This document shows, piece by piece, positions 4,654 through 6,009 of a stretch of 6,009 nucleotides of DNA (position 1 is its first letter; each line of letters begins with the position of its first letter). The stretch lies in NCBI GenBank assembly GCA_009785775.1, contig WQVR01000063.1:1-6009 (forward strand), in the 5' to 3' direction. Under the pieces are notes generated by a model, which saw nothing but the letters and a program-made list of their open reading frames with translations, was not told the DNA's origin and did no database searches. The stretch is from Candidatus Proendomicrobium guianensium. GTDB lineage: Bacteria > Elusimicrobiota > Endomicrobiia > Endomicrobiales > Endomicrobiaceae. The position numbers and the translations under genes are program-made.

Positions 4654-4778
4654 ATTTAAAAAATTACGAAGGATTTTGACATTTTTACGACGCTTGCGGC
4701 AGAGAAGTGTCGGATAGTACACGAGCTGGCGTGTAAGGAAGTAAAAATTCAAAAGCCAAAGTAAAAAAGGAGATATTT
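4654..4778. other. 125-nt gap with a possible mini-ORF remnant and a small hairpin
   Basis: This is the longest gap on the plus strand after the early promoter. The frame of the preceding 101-aa gene, after two stops, is open from 4660 to TAA at 4762-4764 and encodes a protein-like stretch (IFTTLAAEKCRIVHELACKE). It has no ATG, GTG or TTG start, only an ATT at 4681 that lies 7 nt after AAGGA (4669-4673). TACACG (4718-4723) and CGTGTA (4730-4735) form a 6-bp stem with a 6-nt loop. It may be a decayed gene end, an unusual tiny gene or plain spacer. Confidence 0.35.
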
Positions 4779-5489
4779 ATGAATGCACTGGAAATAGTAC
4801 AACAAGCGGCTATCACTTTAGGTTACGAGCCTGTAACAAGTATTGAAAACCCGCAAAACCCTAATGCGCAGAGGCTGGTTGGCGCGCTTAACAGAGCAAC
4901 CGAAGAAGTATTGAAATGTTACGACTGGCAAGCGCTTATATGCCAAACAACGTTTTTAACGGATGACTCAAGCATTTACAACAGCTCGCTTAAAGGTTAT
5001 GACCTGTCACGCATTGCTCCCAATTTTGACACTTTTATCACAAGCTACCTTTACGACTACACTTCAAAATGCATTATAGCGTCTATAACTTATGACGCTT
5101 ACCAATTCGGGCTTTCCCGCCAACTTTCAGGCAGCGCGCGGCGCAGTTTTATTTTAAAAGACAACCACATATGCTTTATGCCGGACTTCGCCGGCTCTCG
5201 CGCTGAAATAGGCTTTGTTTACAAAACGGCAAAGCCAATAGTAAACAGTTCAACAGGAACGCGCATTTATAAAGAGTTTTTTAATAGGAACGATGATGAA
5301 AGCATTTTAGATTCTAAACTTTTACTGCGGGGACTTTTATGGAAATTTAAAGCCGAAATGGGATACGACTATGCCGAAAGCTACAGAGATTTCCAAAGTT
5401 TCTTGGGCAAATTAAAAGACCAAGATTCTAACAGAAGAAACATCACGCCTTTTGCCGCAGGCATGGCAGGGCTTGGAGAAATTATATGA
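4779..5489 (+). CDS. Podovirus-type head-to-tail adaptor / neck protein (gp4-like)
   Basis: The protein has 236 aa, with GGAG (4769-4772) 6 nt before the ATG. It follows the pattern I associate with P22 gp4-like adaptor or tail-accessory proteins: N-terminal helix with ALEIVQQAAITLGYEP (3-18), a QRLVGALNRATEEVLKCYDW segment (31-50), a 'TTF-x-T' strand (57-61), a middle beta region that ends in FMPDFAGSRAEIGFVYKT (133-150), and the C-terminal helix pair LLLRGLLWKFKAEMGYDYAE (181-200). The last segment is the most diagnostic: a 'L-x-x-G-L-x-W-x-F/Y-K-x-x-x-G-x-D-Y-A-E' run. Such proteins form a ring under the portal and link it to the tail. The ATGA overlap with the next gene (5486-5489) supports joint assembly. 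The assignment is by remembered pattern. Confidence 0.75.
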   Translation: MNALEIVQQAAITLGYEPVTSIENPQNPNAQRLVGALNRATEEVLKCYDWQALICQTTFLTDDSSIYNSSLKGYDLSRIAPNFDTFITSYLYDYTSKCIIASITYDAYQFGLSRQLSGSARRSFILKDNHICFMPDFAGSRAEIGFVYKTAKPIVNSSTGTRIYKEFFNRNDDESILDSKLLLRGLLWKFKAEMGYDYAESYRDFQSFLGKLKDQDSNRRNITPFAAGMAGLGEII

Positions 5490-6009
5490 GAATGCCAATA
5501 AAACCAATTACGCGCCTTCCCAAACGCCACACAGTAACTTTAAGCGCGCCCACAGCCGGCTGGAGCGCCGCTGAAACACCCGAAAATATGCCCATAAACA
5601 CAGCTATAGAAATGGAAAACTGGCTTCCTAAAGAAAACTGCCTACAGCTTCGCAGCGGCTATAGAAAAGTTTTAGATTCGCCCCGCGCGCGCACAATATT
5701 TGCCTACTCTGTGGCGGGAAATGAGCAACTGCTTTTCGCCTCGGGCAGTAAAATTTTTAAGGCAGATTTAGCAAACTCCGCTACCCAAGCCATAAAAGAA
5801 AACTGCCTTTCAGACATTTGGCATTACACGCTTTACAGAAACAGAATTTTTGCCGTCAACGGCGAAGATATGCCTTTGGTTTATGACGGGCAAAATATTG
5901 AAGAAGCGCGTTTTACAGGCGACAGATTAAGCCCGCGCAATTTGTCAGCGGTTGAAATATATCAAAACAGGCTGTTCTTTATCGAAAAAAACACTTTAAC
6001 GTTTTGGTA
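5486..6009 (+). CDS. Podovirus tail-hub / packaged-DNA stabilisation-like protein, 3' end outside window
   Basis: 174 codons are visible before the window ends. The ATG at 5486 overlaps the adaptor stop (ATGA), with GGAG (5475-5478) 7 nt upstream; an ATG two codons later is less favoured. The N-terminal layout matches a family of podophage proteins found directly after gp4-like adaptors: SAPTAGW (20-26), an A-x-x-M-E-N-W-L-P segment (40-48), RSGYRK (56-61), a strand-rich repeat region FAYSVAGNEQLLFASGSKIFKAD (72-94), then DIWHYTLYRNRIFAVNGED (110-128) and VYDG (132-135). The recurring strands suggest a beta-propeller. Related proteins such as P22 gp10 plug the DNA channel and receive the tail needle. 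The function is inferred from layout and neighbour; the full family usually has several hundred residues. Confidence 0.7.
   Translation, partial: MRMPIKPITRLPKRHTVTLSAPTAGWSAAETPENMPINTAIEMENWLPKENCLQLRSGYRKVLDSPRARTIFAYSVAGNEQLLFASGSKIFKADLANSATQAIKENCLSDIWHYTLYRNRIFAVNGEDMPLVYDGQNIEEARFTGDRLSPRNLSAVEIYQNRLFFIEKNTLTFW

Noticed and set aside
4676..4704. TTGACATTTTT identical to 11 nt of the early promoter, as a second promoter
   Set aside because: No -10-like sequence occurs 15-19 nt downstream; the match is limited to the -35 side.

Overview
The window is AT-rich, uses strong GGAG-type ribosome binding sites and carries tightly packed, often overlapping genes. It reads as the junction between a chromosomal gene and the immunity, early and packaging part of a prophage. 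The left-end gene encodes an exported LolA-like protein, which points to a Gram-negative (diderm) host. I cannot name the host from sequence alone. An Elusimicrobia-like gut bacterium would fit the base composition and gene style, but that is only a weak guess.

Layout: (1) 1-758, minus strand: 5' part of an exported LolA-fold-like protein, with a promoter whose -10 box touches the start codon. (2) 813-1496, minus strand: a CI/LexA-like phage repressor (HTH plus S24 peptidase domain) in which the expected serine nucleophile is a cysteine. (3) 1497-1744: divergent control region with a candidate promoter on each strand, both TTGA(C/T)A-N17-TAATATATT, plus repeats that look like operator half-sites. 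(4) 1745-2626, plus strand: four small early genes (38-aa membrane peptide, 80-aa zinc-ribbon-like protein, 67-aa unknown, 96-aa basic sigma-region-4-like HTH protein). (5) 2689-4313: an 85-aa terminase-small-subunit-like protein and the large terminase subunit. (6) 4348-4653: a 101-aa unknown. (7) 4779-6009: a podovirus-type head-to-tail adaptor and the start of a tail-hub/DNA-stabilisation-like protein that leaves the window.

Working model: the repressor controls both divergent promoters. On derepression the rightward promoter transcribes the small genes. The HTH protein just before the terminase is the best candidate for a late-gene regulator. Terminase then packages DNA, and the adaptor and hub proteins close the head and connect the tail. 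No integrase, attachment site, replication gene, portal or capsid gene is visible. The absence of portal and capsid between terminase and adaptor is unusual and may mean a rearranged gene order or a reduced element. No CRISPR array, tRNA, rRNA or insertion sequence was seen.
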